This document shows, piece after piece, positions 6,624 to 7,076 of a DNA stretch of 7,076 nucleotides. The translations under genes were made by a program, and so were the position numbers. The notes under the pieces are model-generated. The model ran no database searches. It saw only the letters and a program-made list of their open reading frames with translations, and was not told the origin of the DNA. Source of the DNA: Candidatus Aerophobota bacterium (GTDB taxonomy: Bacteria; Aerophobota; Aerophobia; Aerophobales; AE-B3A); contig DAOVGK010000006.1 in NCBI GenBank assembly GCA_030672445.1, positions 1-7,076 of the forward strand, in the 5' to 3' direction. The first letter of the stretch is position 1. Each line of letters begins with the position of its first letter.

Positions 6624-7076
6624 TTACCTTTCTACCAAACTGAAGAGAAACTCTGCTTCCGCTACTACTTTGTCCTCTACTGTGCAGGTAGCTTGAACCC
6701 GTCCGGTGGCTTTTCTTAAATTCAACACCCTTATCCTGGTAATTAACTGATCACCGGGAACTACCGGCCTTCTAAACCTTGCTTTATCAATTCCTGCAAA
6801 GTAGGCTAACTTTCCCTGATTCTCACTTTTATTCAAGAGGTAAACCCCTGCCACCTGAGCCATAGCCTCGATAATCAAAGCAGCCGGTACTACAGGATGT
6901 CCGGGAAAATGACCACTAAAATAGGGCTCATTTACAGTAATATTCTTCACTCCCACTATTTCCCTTTCTCCCAGCTCTAGAATCTTGTCTACCAGAAGGA
7001 AGGGATACCTATGAGGAAGTACTCTCTCGATATCGCTTATGTCCAGGAAACCACTTTCTTTACTCTTTAACTCCTC
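6624..7076 (-). CDS. fabZ: 3-hydroxyacyl-ACP dehydratase FabZ (start beyond right edge; possibly the C-terminal domain of an LpxC-FabZ fusion)
   Basis: FabZ dehydrates beta-hydroxyacyl-ACP in type II fatty acid synthesis and balances acyl chains with lipid A synthesis. The frame is open to the last base and gives 150 residues. A single hot-dog fold is visible: LPHRYPFLLVDKI (19-31), VNEPYFSGHFPGHPVVP (48-64) with catalytic His56, EAMAQ with catalytic Glu70, and FAGIDKARFRRPVVPGDQL (93-111). The 14-residue His-Glu spacing fits the family. A65 replaces the glycine usual in the P-G-V-L part. A GTG at 6956 lies inside the conserved core and is not the start. No ATG, GTG or TTG occurs between the conserved LDISDIERVL and the edge, so at least ten hydrophilic residues (EELKSKESGF) precede the domain. 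That fits either a slightly long FabZ or a linker from an N-terminal LpxC domain. Confidence 0.93.
   Translation of the reverse strand, partial: EELKSKESGFLDISDIERVLPHRYPFLLVDKILELGEREIVGVKNITVNEPYFSGHFPGHPVVPAALIIEAMAQVAGVYLLNKSENQGKLAYFAGIDKARFRRPVVPGDQLITRIRVLNLRKATGRVQATCTVEDKVVAEAEFLFSLVER
6627..6631 (-). promoter_or_regulatory. Ribosome binding site of uppS
   Basis: The minus strand AAAGG lies five bases before the uppS ATG and abuts the fabZ stop codon TAA, consistent with coupled translation of the two genes. Confidence 0.55.

Larger units (their letters stand above)
2475..7076 (-). other. Probable operon fabZ-uppS-cdsA-rseP-vorB-leuD
   Basis: Six same-strand genes are joined by junctions of +2, +1, +38, -19 and -4 bases, so one transcript is likely, entering from beyond the right edge. 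Only the cdsA-rseP gap could hold regulatory sequence: it contains a weak TGGTATAAA extended -10-like match on the minus strand without a clear -35 partner. cimA may be a seventh member, but the palindromic element between leuD and cimA could end or reset transcription. This is inference from spacing only. Confidence 0.7.

Noticed and set aside
5794..6696. Plus-strand open frames opposite cdsA, uppS and fabZ (5794-6072, 6283-6696)
   Set aside because: They are antisense to well-conserved genes and their products resemble nothing I recognise.

Overview
The window reads as chromosomal DNA from an anaerobic, Gram-negative-type bacterium of moderate to low GC, probably an uncultivated lineage. 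This is inferred from three things: a FabZ-UppS-CdsA-RseP envelope block, a ferredoxin-dependent 2-oxoacid oxidoreductase subunit, and a citramalate-type isoleucine pathway gene. No RNA gene or phylum marker is present, so I do not assign a phylum.

Layout. Positions 2-640 on the plus strand hold the C-terminal 212 residues of RtcB, the tRNA-splicing and RNA-repair ligase; its N-terminal half lies left of the window. Everything else is on the minus strand, read from right to left: fabZ (open at the right edge, possibly the end of an LpxC-FabZ fusion), uppS, cdsA, rseP, vorB, leuD, then cimA. From fabZ to leuD the genes overlap or are 1 to 38 bases apart, so they look like one operon with translational coupling. 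cimA is separated from leuD by about 150 bases that are almost entirely a repeat element.

Function. fabZ, uppS, cdsA and rseP form an envelope block: acyl chains for lipid A and phospholipids, the undecaprenyl carrier, CDP-diacylglycerol, and site-2 proteolysis. The second part is 2-oxoacid and branched-chain metabolism. CimA joins pyruvate and acetyl-CoA into citramalate. LeuD, with a LeuC encoded elsewhere, isomerises it toward 2-oxobutyrate and isoleucine. VorB is the alpha subunit of a ketoisovalerate-type ferredoxin oxidoreductase. Neither leuC nor the VorB partner subunits lie beside their partners.

The most unusual structure is a pair of near-identical imperfect palindromes that bracket cimA in opposite orientation (643-755 and 2336-2473). 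They share perfect matches of 33 and 36 bases, their arms are built from a degenerate 9-base unit (CGCAGAGNN), and their centres differ in length. One ends 13 bases before the cimA start codon and creates a spurious N-terminal extension of that reading frame. I see no CRISPR array, insertion sequence, tRNA or rRNA, and no evidence of a wholly new multi-gene system.
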